DNA of 64,000 nucleotides from Crotalaria pallida. Its lineage: Eukaryota > Streptophyta > Magnoliopsida > Fabales > Fabaceae. Where the stretch lies: contig CM075650.1 of assembly GCA_037953625.1 (NCBI GenBank), positions 18,605,501-18,669,500 on the forward strand, given 5' to 3'. This document shows, piece after piece, positions 22,328 to 33,494 of the stretch (its first letter is position 1; each line of letters starts with the position of its first letter). The notes under the pieces were generated by a model. It was not told where the DNA came from. It was given only the letters and a program-made list of their open reading frames with translations, and ran no database searches. The position numbers were made by a program, and so were the translations under genes.

Positions 22328-24008
22328 TGTAAGATCCATGAAGAATGTTTTGATAATGACAAAAGGTTTTGAACAAGCTACAAAAGGTTTTGAACAAGCT
22401 TAAATGTGTTGATCAAGTTCAAGCTCAACAAGCAACAACAAACATCAAGTGATGAAGAGAGAGCCAACTCATGAAGACTTAGTTTGGTAGTTTGTGTTTT
22501 AATGTTTTATCTTTAGCCTCACAAGTCTTTTAGTTTATGAGTTTGGGTAGAGTTTATTAGAGGGTAGTGAATCTCTTTTGATTGCATGATTATATCATAT
22601 TTTGAGTATTCACTTTGCCTAAAATCAATAGGTGGCCTAAAGGTTTGAAAGAAAAGGTTTAGTTTTTGAGAAAACAAGTTTTAAGTGATTTTTAATGTTA
22701 ATAATCGATTAACAGATTTTGATAATTGATTAACAGTGTATTTTGAACTGATAATCGATTAACAAACTTTTGATAATCGATTTTCTGCACTTTTACTCGA
22801 GTAAAATATTTTCATCTTTCGGCTTACTCGATTAAATCATGTTTTACTCGATTAACACTTTTTCTACTCGAGTAACACGATCAGATATGGTTTTTAAAAT
22901 GCGTTTTTCACTTCTCAAAAGCACTTCTAACCATTCCTAACTTTTGGGTATTCTATATAAACCTATTCCTAACCTTTGTGATCATAATCCATCATTTTGA
23001 TAATCAATTTTACAAAGAATCAAAGCCACTCTATTCTCTCTCACTTTCTCAAGATCAAAGCTTTAACTTTTACATTCTTTGATCAAGAACCTTGAGTCTC
23101 TCATGTTGATATTTCATAGCTTTTGAAAGAGATTCATAGGATTGTTATTTTGTTTTCATTTGAGTTGTAATCTTTGCAAGAGGCAAGTTATCTACAACAA
23201 TTGGAAGTCTTGGTTGTGAATCAAGCAAAATTATATTGGAAGCCTTGATGTGGCATTTCATCAAGCACTTGGAAGCCTTGTTGTGTTAACAAGCAATTGG
23301 AAGTCTTGTAGTAAAGCAAGCATTGGAAGTCTTGTTGTGGGGTATCGGCAAGCAAGAGAAGAGGTTAGATTAGATATCAATAGGGTTACAAGGCAAGGGT
23401 GTGGTATCTCTTGTAGGCTAGCAAGAAGGGAGTCTTGTGAGGCATTTACTTGTAATTTGAGAAACTCTAATTCCTCATAGTGAAGAATCTCTCTTGGTTG
23501 AAGAGGGGACTTGAGTAGCTTTCAAGTGGATGAAAGTGAACCAGGATAAATCACTGTGTCGTATCTCTAAACTCTTAACTCTTTACATTCTTGTTATTAA
23601 TTGTGTTCTTGGTTGAAAACCTAGAAAAAGTGATTTTTCATAATTGATTGAATTGAATCTTAATTGTGCAAAATTAAGTTTGGGGAAAATCATTTTTATA
23701 ACCTAGGTTAATCAATAAGAATATAGGTGTTAATTGTTTCCGCTGAATCTCTGGTTATATTTGTTAATTGATTGATTTTCGTATTTGATTGAAAAGTGAT
23801 TAATTCATTAACAGAGGCATTAATCGATTAGTTCATGTCATTAATAGATTAAGGCTAAAGAATTTTTGTGAAAATCATTTGTTTTAATCGTTTTGATTTG
23901 TTTCTTGCGAAAATTTTTCAAGGTTTATCTAACACCTATTCAACCCCCCTTCTAGGTGTTCTCTTAGTGTATCCTAGTTGTTTCACCCACCGAGTGTAGG
24001 TTCTAACA
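22328..24008 (+). repeat. 3' LTR of copia element
   Basis: 1,681 bp, nearly identical to the 5' LTR (about eight substitutions and one single-base length difference in a C run near 23945). It ends TTCTAACA, followed by the AGTTT duplication. Confidence 0.92.
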
Positions 24009-25208
24009 AGTTTCACATAAAAATCCTTAACCATCTGTTGTAATCTGTCTTGTTCAAAGCACCAATCACCAGAGTCATCCAACAGAGATAGGATTTTGTT
24101 TTTTCTTCTCCTGTTGATAGTGCGAGAATGGTAGTAGCTAGTATTTCTGTCACCACCTGCTATCCAATCTTTTCTAGATTTCTGAAACCATAAAGCTTCT
24201 TCATGCTTGAGAGTCTCATTAAGCTGCCCCTGAAGTTCCAATTCCAAATCCTGCAAAAATCTGTTAGTAGCATAATCATTTGAATTTTGAATACCTGTAA
24301 TTCTGGCCAAGAGCTCTTTTTTACGCTGAAACACGTCTCCAAAAACCGACTTGTTCCAATGCTGAATTTTGGGCACAAGTTGAACAATGGCTTCATTTAA
24401 CAGAACATCTTTTTTCCAATTTTGCAGCATGAAATCATCAAACTTTAAATGATTAAGCCACATAGCGTGAAATCGGAACGGTCTTGATCTAGGTCTGTTA
24501 TCGTCAGGTTTGAGCAAAAGACATAAGGGGTGGTGATCGGAATGCACCCGGGGGAGGATTTTCACCATAGCATTCGGGAAGCGAATACGCCAATTGAGAT
24601 TGCTTAAGCATCTATCCAATCTTTTAAAAACACGATCATAGCCATTTCTAACGGTCCTCTCCAAGTAAAAGAACCTCCAGTTTGACCAATATCAATAAGG
24701 TTACACGCATTAATTCTATCAGAAAAGATCCTACATTTAGCATGGTTGATAGGGGCACCCCCTTGTTTTTCATTAGGACTACCAATATCATTAAAATCTC
24801 CAACAAGAACCCAATCACCCACTAAATTCTGCTCAATATCAAATAAAGAATTCCAGAAGGTACCTCTTTCTTCTTCGCGAGGGCTCGCATAGATGGCAGT
24901 AAGGAACCATTGGCTGAAATTCTCTTCTTGAACAGAGACATGAATTAGTTGATCTTCAATACGTAGCGATTGGATAGAATATCATTTCTGTTCCAGAGGA
25001 TCCAAATTCCACCTGAATAACCTGTAGCATCACTGATGATTGAATTTCTGAACCCCAAATTCCTTATGATTTGGCGAGCTCGCATCCCACTGCATCTTGG
25101 CTCTTGAATAATCACTAAATCGGGCTTATGGAGGATAATCATATCGCGAAAGAATCTTCCAAACTCTCTGCCCACAGCACCTCTAACATTCCAAGAGATA
25201 ATAATCAT
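24009..25208 (-). pseudogene. L1 LINE ORF2, 5' part (APE endonuclease)
   Basis: Begins MIIISWNVRGAVGREFGRFF, the start of an apurinic-like endonuclease. Further conserved pieces are IQEPRCSG, the VLVGDFNDIGS metal-site block near 24810 and SDHHPLCLLL near 24520, followed by the pre-RT region (LKHEEALWFQKSRKDWI). The frame changes near 24960 and again near 24655, so the endonuclease is broken. It is interrupted at 24008/24009 by the copia element and continues at 18085. Confidence 0.85.
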
Positions 25209-27202
25209 TGAGTAATGTTGGAGGGTAGTCTTTCATGACTGGATTTCACTGGATGTAAACCATCCTTCTGACTATTTGGTTGAAGGGAGCTCGTAGAGGC
25301 TGAATCAATAACCATGGATATAGCGCCATCGTTCCCAGAATCCAATACAGGGCTGCCTTCAACAACCGTCGCAGGATCTGGTGGTTTAGGAACCAGATTA
25401 AGAACAGTATTTTGCCCCCTTTGTAAAAGGTCGAAATCAACCATCTCAGCATTAGGGAGAACAACATGAGTTGTAAAGTTATCAATCCCATTATGGCCTT
25501 GTCTCACAATATTTCTCATTTTATGAAGGATGAGCAGTTCCTTATCTTTGTTGGTTCGAGTTTGTTCAACAGCGGCACTGTGCTGGCTCTTAGGATCAGG
25601 TAGCTCCATACTAGGCTTGGTGTTATTTTCCTTATTAGCAGGGATATTGGGCCCTTTAGTGGTCTGTTTAATTTTTGTTTGTGGGTTTTTACCCCCCAGA
25701 GCATTCCTAACCCTAATGGGCCTTTTACCAGCTAGGGCCTGCTTCCTCACTAAAGAGTATCCTTGAGATTGGTCTTCACTATCATTTGTATGAGGTAAAT
25801 CCGTGGGAACTGAATCCGTTTCAGTACTGAGGGAGTTAAATCTAGATTCATGCTCCTTAACCAAGGCCGAATCCCTTTCCTGTTTCGATATTTGTTTCCC
25901 CTTGACTCTAACCGGTTTTCGTGCGAGCATCCAGGGTCCAAAGAGAGATTTTTCAGGTATGATTGCTGAGCTATTGATTTGAATATTATTTTCTTCTAAA
26001 TAACTTCCTTGATTCGCGCTAATTAGGGCTTGTTCTTGGGAATTGACCGTTGGTCAAATCTCCCCTGCTGTCGGTTCTGGATTTTTTCCTCCACCGGTAG
26101 GTTCTCCGGCCACCTTCTCCGCTACTGTCATAACCATAGTATCGCTGTCCACACCGGTTCCCGTCATGCTTAAGCATTTTTCAGGACAGACATCTGCTCT
26201 GTGCCCATACATGCCACATTGAAAACAAATCAAATGAAGCCCCTCATATTCAAGATTGATCTCCCTACCAAGGATTTTAACTTTTGGAATAAGCTTTTCC
26301 ATCAAATTAATTTCAACACAAATCCTTGCAAACCTCCCTTTAGAGTGAATTGATGTTGTGTGGTCTATTTTGAGCATGTTTCCAATCTTAGCACCAACCT
26401 TCTTTAAGAAACTTGGATTATAAAATTCCATGTCAAGGTTTGGAATTCTAATCCAAACTGCTGTTTTTTTGACCAGATGTTCTCCTTGTAGGAATTGAGG
26501 ACGCCACCTTTGGACAATGAGGTAATGGTCTGCCACCTTCCAAGGACCTTCAAAAAGAGCATGTCTGTAGTCTTCTTCTGCTGAAAATTGAACCAGAAAA
26601 TATCCTCTCGGCATCTCAATAATCCTGATAGAGCCATCCCTAACCCAACTCCTTTGAAGTTTATTCTCTAATATCCTCAAGTTAACCCTTTTGCCAAGGA
26701 CATTGACGATTAGTGAGTTCCTCCACGGTTTACACCACTCTTCATATTCCTCTTTGGAAAATGTAATCTCAGGACATGGGTCAAATTCCTTGTTGCTAGC
26801 ATCATCAATTTCTTCTTTGTACCACTTGTTTTCCGGGAGATCCTCATCCTCTATTTCAATAGCGTCCCAAGAAGGACCTGAGTTCGAATCCTTGAGGAGA
26901 GTATCCTTGTAGGATTTTTGTGAATTGATCATGGACGAGGACTGATCTTGTTCCATCGGAGAGGAAGAAGAAAATTCCTCTCCCACTTTGACTTTCTTTG
27001 TGCTCCGTTTCTTAAGATCATCTTCTTGGACAGAAGGACCTTCATTCTCACGCTCATCTTGACAAATCCTAGCAGAGCTCATGTTTATATTAAATAATTT
27101 GCTTGTATTATTAAGTGAATCGGAGAATTTTATTGGTTTTTTATTGCCCAATAAATCAAGGGTTCGATTCCAAATGAGCCTTGTATTTTTTTTTTCTTTC
27201 AA
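25205..27202 (-). pseudogene. L1 LINE ORF1 (DUF4283, CCHC zinc knuckle), one stop
   Basis: RNA-binding/nucleocapsid-type ORF1 of plant L1. Residues about 150-310 form a DUF4283 region (WRNSLIVNVLGKRVNLRILE, then GPWKVADHYLIVQRWRPQF). A zinc knuckle CFQCGMYGHRADVC lies near residues 325-340, and a FGPWMLARKP motif typical of plant LINE ORF1 comes after it. An in-frame TGA at 26054-26056 divides the frame; the downstream part stays open to a TGA at 25205-25207. That stop overlaps the ORF2 ATG (25206-25208) as ATGA, an arrangement suited to termination-reinitiation of ORF2. Without the single stop the frame would be 665 codons. Confidence 0.85.
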
Positions 27203-27219
27203 ATTTTAACTTTATATTA

Positions 27220-27469
27220 ATAATAAAACCAAAATAAAAAACCACACTACAACCTATGTATGCTATATTGTGTTACTATTAAGCATATATTTTAAAAATT
27301 TTAGGAAGCACAATAGCTTCGAATTGCTCATGGGAAGTTCCATCCCTATTTAAGGTATGTCTTTTTCGATCGTGATATATATCAAAGATGTAAATATGCG
27401 AACATCATATTCATAAATAAAAAATGGTAAATTAATTTACAAATTAATCTATATTACAAGAAAATAACA
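27220..27469. other. Intergenic, nothing recognised
   Basis: AT-rich single-copy-looking sequence between the LINE and a MITE. No open frame or repeat terminus is supported. Confidence 0.3.
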
Positions 27470-27741
27470 CTCTCTCTGGTCCCTAATATAAGCACCATTT
27501 GACCAATTTCACTCTCTTTAAGAAAGTTAGTTAATATTGTTATGGTATTGAAAATGTACATATTTGGTATACATTTTCAAAAGTACCCCTATAATTATTA
27601 ATTAAAATCTAAAAAGTGTTGAGTAAATAAGGGTGTTTGAGGAAAAGAAGTAATTAATGTTATTGGAAATTGGAAATGAGGCTTATATTAAAGACCAAAA
27701 AAAAGTCTTCAAAAAATACTTATATATAGGACCGGAAGGAG
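27470..27741. mobile_element. Stowaway-like MITE, about 270 bp
   Basis: Left end CTCTCTCTGGTCCCTAATAT and right end the complement of CTCCTTCCGGTCCTATATAT, with AAGCACC-type words inside. Same family as the copies at 7.0, 35.5, 40.1 and 59.9 kb. The left TA target is degraded. Confidence 0.72.
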
Positions 27742-28218
27742 TATATGTGAATGTGATACTTTAATTTTTTAATAATTAATAATTAGTTAAAAAGTGGGAC
27801 GACGTATAATTTTCTTATAGTGTGGGAAATTAATAATTAATATGTTGCTTTTGTAAACTGATACCATTAGTCCATTACACATTTACAAATCATGTAAAGT
27901 CGCCAAGAATTTTCATACCGTTGAATCAAAAATTCGTACAGTTCGCGAATCCGAGGTGGAATTGGACCACAAAAATTGTGAAACCTAGACACCACCTGAT
28001 TTCAAAAAAATAAATAAAAAATAAAAGAAAATAAAAGTCGTCAAGATTACATTTCCCTACCTTCATTCCAAACACACACTACCACGTTAACAGACACACT
28101 GTATTATGTACCCCAAAAAAGGAAAAAAAAAAAAATAAAAAATCAGACACTGTATTATGATAAACTCGAAGTTGCTAGTTTGAGTTTTCAGGCTTTACGT
28201 ATTCATTTATCACTGTGT
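27742..28218. other. At-4/1 downstream region
   Basis: AT-rich sequence downstream of the minus-strand At-4/1 gene; it should contain its 3' UTR and polyadenylation region. Poly(A)-type runs occur near 28010 and 28130. No other feature. Confidence 0.4.
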
Positions 28219-30787
28219 TCATTTAGAAGCCACTGTTTGGCCCTCTTCCGAATGAGAGAACTTCCTTTTTAGGACCTCGTTCTCCTTTCTTAGTTTCATG
28301 ATTTTCTGCTTCAGTGTTTCCAAATGCCAGCTTGAGGTTATTTCCTGCTGCTGGTCAACCATCTTTGCTTTAAAAATCAGCACTGCAGGGGACAAAAAAA
28401 ATAAGAACTTCAGTTCATTTCTTGGTCATAAAATATGAAAATGCTCAAATCAAACCCAACAAATAAGGTGTGTAAAGAAAGGAATGCAATGAATTTAGTA
28501 GCATTGAACTTTAAGATTTGGTTGCCAGAGGTATTGGTAGAAAACTAGAAATTCAGCTATAGGATCTTGAAAATCTGTCTGAACTGTGAACTATAAGAAA
28601 GATTATTATGTCGCCAAATAGCTCATTAAAAGATTTTTATCATCAATCAATTGCTTAAAATATTAAAAACAGTTTTAAATTGAAGGTCCAGAGAAGGGTT
28701 GGTGATGTTTTAAATGACTTTGATAATAAAAACTTTTTAAAACCTATTTGGTGACTCTATGATCTTTCTATTACTCAATAGAAAAAATGCTTGGACAGAG
28801 TAAAGACATGCTAAATCAATCACTACTTACATTCCTTTTCTAAATTTTGGATTTTTCTGTGTAACCCATTTTTTTCTTCATGCTCAACCGCAAGACATTC
28901 TTTCAAATCCTGAACCTCGGTATTATCTGTCAAATGATGATGAGCAGAAATATCTTTATACCTCTTCACCTACTTATAGATATATCACAACACTCCAGAC
29001 AAAAGAAATTTCATAAAGTAACTGAGAAACAAGTGCCTCACATTTTGATTCCACTTCAAAATGGATTTGGTCCACCCTGTTTGCTAGAACCTGCATATGA
29101 TTTTTGTGTGCTGCTAAATCTTGATGGAGTTGACTTATGGTTGCTTCATATGTTGCTTCCTTGTTTTGAGATGCCCTGACATAATTTGAGATCAATTATC
29201 ATCATTAGAACAAAACTTCATTTCAACGATAGACATATTTTGCTAACTGAATTATCAATACTCACTTAACTTGAGCTTCCAAGCTTGCAATTTTTTCTTC
29301 ATATTCTAGCTTAAGCAATTTCATAGCCTCCCTATGCCCCTGCTCTAAAAAGCAAATTTGTGAACTCAAATTTTTTTATAAGCAAATATGTTGTTACCAA
29401 GATTTGAATTCTGGTTTCATCATTTCATGTCGCGTAACTCTACCAACTGAGCCAGCTCTCGGGGAGATAGCAGAAATATTTTAGGCAGCTTGAAAGTAAC
29501 TCACATCTTCTTTAAGGAGAACTTCATTAGTTGCCCTGTCCAGTTCCTCTTTCAAGTTGAGACATTTTGTACGGAAGTCAAGCTGTATGCCATACCATTT
29601 TGATAAATTAAATTACTGTTCAGGGACTGTTTCAAACCTTAAATCATAACAAGCGTCCAGCGGTGTTCATGTATGAAAAACATTGGCTGTCCTACAACAT
29701 GTGCTTCTCAATATGCCATATGTGACTCCTACTGGCTAGTTAAGACTTAAGAGAGTACAACACACAATTGTGAAACAACAGTTGTTATTCAGTTCGAAAA
29801 AGATTTAACGTTGAAAATTTTAATTGGGCTATTTTTCGAACATGACTAGCTCAGTTATGGCCCCTGACTAATGAATGAGCTAAGGACTCGAACAAGCAAA
29901 ATTATAAAACTAATGAACAAGCAAAATTAAGTAACGAACTAAAATTAAGAGTATTTTATACTACATATATGCTAGAATCCACTCTTTATATACACTCTTT
30001 CTTATTGGTATTTCTCTTTTATTTTTAAATCATAAGATTCTTCAATAAGAGAAAGTTCACTAAAAATGATGTATAAAAAAAGATTATATTGCTAGCATTC
30101 AAGTTAATTTAAGTCCAAAGTATTGTGTAATTTATCTTTATCAACTAGTAAAATATCAATTTCGCCCCTCAAATTTGCATCATGAGTGAATTCGATCCCT
30201 AACTATGCACATCGTCAATCAAATTAGGGTGTGACGAGAAAATTATAAAACACTCAGTTTCTCAGAAGGACCAAATCGATCAATTATATGCAATGTTAGG
30301 GATCAAATTGAAATTTTGCAATCTCAAAAAAAAAAAAATAAGTAAGTAACGTGAATAATTGAAGCACCTGATCAGCCTGATTCTTCAAAGACTCCGTGTA
30401 CAAATTTCCCAACTTCTCATTTTCTGCCAAATCACAAAATAAATAAATAAACATTTCCACATATTTGAGTTACTTGATGACCAAAAAAGAAAAAAAGAAA
30501 AGAAAAACGCTATATGAACCTCTTTTGAGAGTGTTGCAAGCGGTTTCCAAAGATTCCCGCATCTTCAACTCGGAACTGTAATTGGATTGCAGTGACTGGA
30601 ACTCCGAAATGCTGCTCTTAACATCCTGACATGTTAAATTGAACAAATTTGTCGTGATTCAATGTTCATTTATAAGAATGAGGTTTTGCAAAGGATTGAA
30701 TGAGAAGAGTTATCGGAATAATACCTCGTAGATCTGATCGAAAGCTGAGAGCAGTGACTCCATTTCTTCGTCACTGGTTGCCGCCAT
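28219..30787 (-). CDS. At-4/1 homologue, coiled-coil protein, eight exons
   Basis: Intact gene reconstructed from splice sites. Exons (minus): 30787-30725, 30625-30520, 30423-30368, 29582-29505, 29339-29266, 29175-29042, 28926-28831, 28382-28219. All introns are GT..AG with compatible phases, giving 256 codons plus a TGA at 28219-28221. Arabidopsis At-4/1 is similar in size (about 247 residues). Matching pieces include LLSAFDQIYEDV at the N-terminus, LYTESLKNQADQ, FRTKCLNLKEEL and the C-terminal LETLKQKIMKLRKENEVLKR. The product is almost wholly alpha-helical coiled coil. Arabidopsis At-4/1 is known as an interactor of a tospovirus movement protein and is linked to plasmodesmata; its cellular role is unsettled. 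The acceptor of exon 5 could lie three bases earlier (29342), adding one residue. No stop or frame error. Confidence 0.93.
29394..29465 (-). repeat. tRNA-derived SINE-like remnant in At-4/1 intron 4
   Basis: On the minus strand it reads GAGAGCTGGCTCAGTTGGTAGAG, shown here across two tRNA-like parts: an A-box-like TGGCTCAGTTGG and a B-box-like GAATTCAAATC about 45 bases later. It sits between exons 4 and 5 without touching the splice sites. It could also be a decayed tRNA gene. Confidence 0.55.
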
Positions 30788-30865
30788 CTTTTTTCTCTTC
30801 CCTCTAATTCAAGATCAAATGATTCATTTTTCCGTTTTCACGCGGTTGTTGATGAAGCTGCCAAT

Positions 30866-30884
30866 TGGGCCTAGCCCTGGCCCA
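30866..30884. promoter_or_regulatory. Inverted pair of TGGGCC (site II) elements
   Basis: TGGGCC at 30866-30871 and GGCCCA at 30879-30884, about 80-97 bases upstream of the At-4/1 ATG. Site II elements of this sequence are known from plant housekeeping promoters. Position and pairing make a regulatory role plausible, but it is inferred. Confidence 0.45.
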
Positions 30885-30918
30885 ATTCTTACCTTGGCCA
30901 AAATAATGAAGAAAATAG

Positions 30919-31851
30919 GTCATTAGTCCTCAAACCCCAAATTTATCTCCCAAACCCCACTTTTTTCAATAATACCCAAATTACCCTCCTTTTAAACAGC
31001 CCATTATACTCCCTCCTTTTTTTCATTTCACAAACCCCACGCTCCATCCACACAAACCGTTCAACTCCCTCTTCTCACCGCTGCTGCCTCCGCCGCCGCC
31101 GCCTCAAGGTATGGACGTTCTTCTTTTTCCCTCATTTATTACCGTTTTTCTTCTATCTCTCTGGGGGTTTTGTTTTGTTTTTGTTTTTGTTTATTTGATG
31201 TAGAAGGGTTTGGTTTAGGTTTAGTTTTTTGCTTTTAGGGTTTTGTTCTTTTTCAATATTATAGTTTTAGGGTTTATTTTTATTGTTGTTGTGTTGCTTT
31301 TCGAATTCGCCATTGCTGGGTTGATTTCGACAAACCAGTGTCCGAATGTTAAATTTTCGACACGGGGGTATCGGAAATTTACACTGTTTTACTTTATTTT
31401 TTTTTTCGTTAGAAAAAATTCCGACATATATATGTCGAAAAACTCTTAAAAAAACAACGTAAAAATTTCCAACATACTCGTGTCGGAATATCAAAAAATT
31501 CCGACACTGAATTGTCAAAATTTTCACAGTAGCGTAAAAAAAATAAAAGACATGAATTTTACCTTCAACAAATATGGAACGTCCATTGGTACTCCTTTTG
31601 AACGTAAAGGAGAAAAAAAACATGTGTTTTTGGAGGTTTTTTTTTTTTGAGTGAAGGAGGTTTGATGGTGAAAGATGAGAAGAAGAAAGAAGGGTTTGTG
31701 AGATGGTGAAGGAATGGGGTTTGGGGTTTGGGGTTTGCGGTTTTGGTTTTTGGAGTTTTTTTTTCGTTTTGAATAATAAATGGCAATATAGACATTTCCT
31801 ATTTAAAATGAGGTTTGGGGGATAAAAAGGGGGGTTTGGGGACTAATGACC
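30919..31851. mobile_element. 933-bp non-autonomous Mutator-like element, copy 2
   Basis: Inverted termini of about 46 bp (GGTCATTAGTCCTCAAACCC and complement) with 9-bp flanks AAGAAAATA (30910-30918) and AAAAAAATA (31852-31860), identical except for one base. Same family as copy 1 at 13.6 kb but inverted, and less GC-poor inside. At 31078-31110 a CCGCCGCCGCCG-rich stretch is followed by CTCAAG/GTATGG, which looks like a first exon and splice donor. TCGACA/TCGGAA hairpin motifs lie at 31330-31520. There is no transposase. It is inserted about 130 bp upstream of the At-4/1 start codon. Confidence 0.85.
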
Positions 31852-31860
31852 AAAAAAATA

Positions 31861-32238
31861 TATGAGCAGGGCTTTTGCCACCCCAATTATGACTAGAAAC
31901 ACCCCACTTATTTTATTATTTTCAATTTTATCTTTTTTTTAACTTAACGTCAGAGACTAATATGACTGACGTGTTCCTATCTCGATGATTAATTTGAAAT
32001 TTTGATAATCTTATGGACTAATTTAATCGGTGTCCACAAAGTCAGGAACCAATATGACATATTACTCTTATAAAGATACTTATAAATTATCCGATAATAA
32101 AATTCTCATGTTGATAATATGACTTAAACTCAAGATTTTGAGTTATGGGTTAATTGCTTACCAATTGAATCCACATATTTTTACGAAACAAGATGACTAT
32201 TAAATGTAATTAAATTAAAAATCATAAAATTTAATTGG
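31861..32238. other. Intergenic, nothing recognised
   Basis: AT-rich. A short piece at 32125-32190 resembles retroelement-derived spacer. No feature supported. Confidence 0.3.
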
Positions 32239-32963
32239 TTTAAATATCAAAATGGTTCCTGTAAATATTGATTCCTTTGAAATTGGTCCCTTAATTTTTT
32301 TTTAGCCCACGCATTTACAAAACGTTTTAGTTTTGGTCTCTCCTATTAAATTTTGGTCCCCATAATTATGTTGGTAATTTGTTTTGTTCTCTTTGTTATT
32401 AGATTTCATAGATTTTTTCTACTGTCATGGTTTTTGAATTGGTTCTCTTACGTAATGAAAGTTGTATTTTTACCCTTGTGAATTAATGTAAGAATAACAC
32501 CCTTAATTAGTCATAAAATGTAGAGTGAAGGGACACTTTGATCCCTCAAGTTTTTCAACAGGGACACTTTAGTCCCTCAAGAAATTTAATTCATTTTTAG
32601 TCCCTCATGTTTTCTAAAAGTACCAATTTAGTCCCTCATGTTTTCCAAAAGTACCAATTTAGTCCTTCAACGAAGTGGCTAACGGAAATTGGACAGGGAC
32701 TAAATTGTCACTTTTAGAAAACTTTGGGGACTAAAAATGAATTAAATTTCTTGAGGGACTAAAGTGTCCCTGTCGAAAAACTTGAGGGACCAAAGTGTCC
32801 CTTCACTCTATTAATACATCACGTTTTCGATGTTTTTCATCCACATTTAGCAAAAGAGACTAAAACCAAAACATTTTGTAAATACATGAACTAAAACCAT
32901 TTTTTTTTGCAGGGACCAATTTTCAGGGGGTCAATATTTACAAGGATTATTTTGGTATTTAAA
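32239..32963. mobile_element. Inverted-repeat MITE with a nested fold-back element
   Basis: Left arm from TTTAAATATCAAAATGGTTC and right arm the complement of TTTAAATACCAAAATAATCC. The arms pair for roughly 110 bp (shared CCTTGTAAATATTGA, AATTGGTCCCT and ATTTACAAAACGTTTT-type words). Fold-back copy B (32522-32809) is inserted in the middle. No clear target duplication. No coding capacity. Confidence 0.68.
32522..32809. mobile_element. Fold-back MITE, family F copy B
   Basis: 288-bp near-complete palindrome, AGAGTGAAGGGACACTTTGA to its complement ending CCTTCACTCT, with the same centre (CAACGAAGTGGCTAACGG) as copies A and C. Confidence 0.8.
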
Positions 32964-33494
32964 TCTAAAATAAATAAATAAAATCTATTGCTATTCGCTA
33001 GCTACAGTAGTTTTCTATCCAGCATTACTATTCGTTACAGAATTTTTTTCACGAAATGGTTCACGAAATTCATTTTATCCAATCAGAATGTTGATAATCA
33101 AACATGGTAGGATATATATGATAATTGGTTACTAAGAAAGCAAAGAAAAATAAGCCACGTATAGCCCACTAATTTCGTTCCGTGATGTTCAACATTTCTC
33201 TTTTCTATATGCAAATGGATGTCGAGAATTTTATCCTCGCTCATTGACCACGTGCTTTATTGGAAAACAACTAGCTACGTACCTTGCTATTTGAAAATTT
33301 TTATTGACTACTTGGTAGGTAGGAGTATTCAAATTTACTTAACGAAACTCCCAACCAACTGTCTATTGGTTTATTCACTTATAAAAACGTGACAAATATG
33401 AATTGGTGAACAATGATGTCGATACTCAATAGAAGGCACACATTGTTTACTTTTTTTTTTTTTTTTATAGGTAAAGTATTTTTTATTTTTGTTT
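32964..33494. other. Intergenic, nothing recognised
   Basis: AT-rich, with a poly(T) run at 33450-33467. No open frame or repeat terminus is supported. Confidence 0.3.

Larger units (their letters stand above)
18086..24008 (+). mobile_element. Young gag-only Ty1/copia (SIRE-like) element
   Basis: 5,923 bp, LTR to LTR, inserted in L1 ORF2 with a perfect 5-bp target duplication AGTTT (18081-18085 and 24009-24013). LTRs start TGTAAGATCC and end TTCTAACA (the 5' copy ends TTCTAATA). I count about nine differences between them, near 0.5%. Primer site TGGTGTCAGAGC (19770-19781) and a purine tract (22313-22327) are present. Only gag is encoded; protease, integrase, RT and RNase H are missing, so it must be mobilised in trans. 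The gag and LTR style is that of the SIRE/Maximus group of legumes. Confidence 0.92.
15103..27219 (-). mobile_element. L1-type LINE, near full length, split by a copia insertion
   Basis: Minus-strand non-LTR retrotransposon. The 3' end carries a short poly(A) (ten T at 15112-15121 on the plus strand). A 9-bp TTTATATTA lies at 15103-15111 beside the poly(A) and at 27211-27219 beside the 5' end, a plausible target duplication. Removing the copia element leaves about 6.2 kb, the usual size of full-length plant L1. ORF1 (DUF4283 plus zinc knuckle) and ORF2 (endonuclease, RT, zinc-finger, RNase H) are in canonical order. Point lesions in both ORFs mean this copy is inactive. Confidence 0.88.

Noticed and set aside
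19008..23480. Identical 76-codon frames at 19008-19238 and 23250-23480
   Set aside because: They are the same position in two copies of one LTR; repeated GGAAGTCTTG words make a chance open frame and nothing supports a gene.
29394..29465. Functional tRNA gene in the At-4/1 intron
   Set aside because: A- and B-box-like words are present but the cloverleaf is not closed and there is no clear acceptor stem; treated as a SINE-like remnant.
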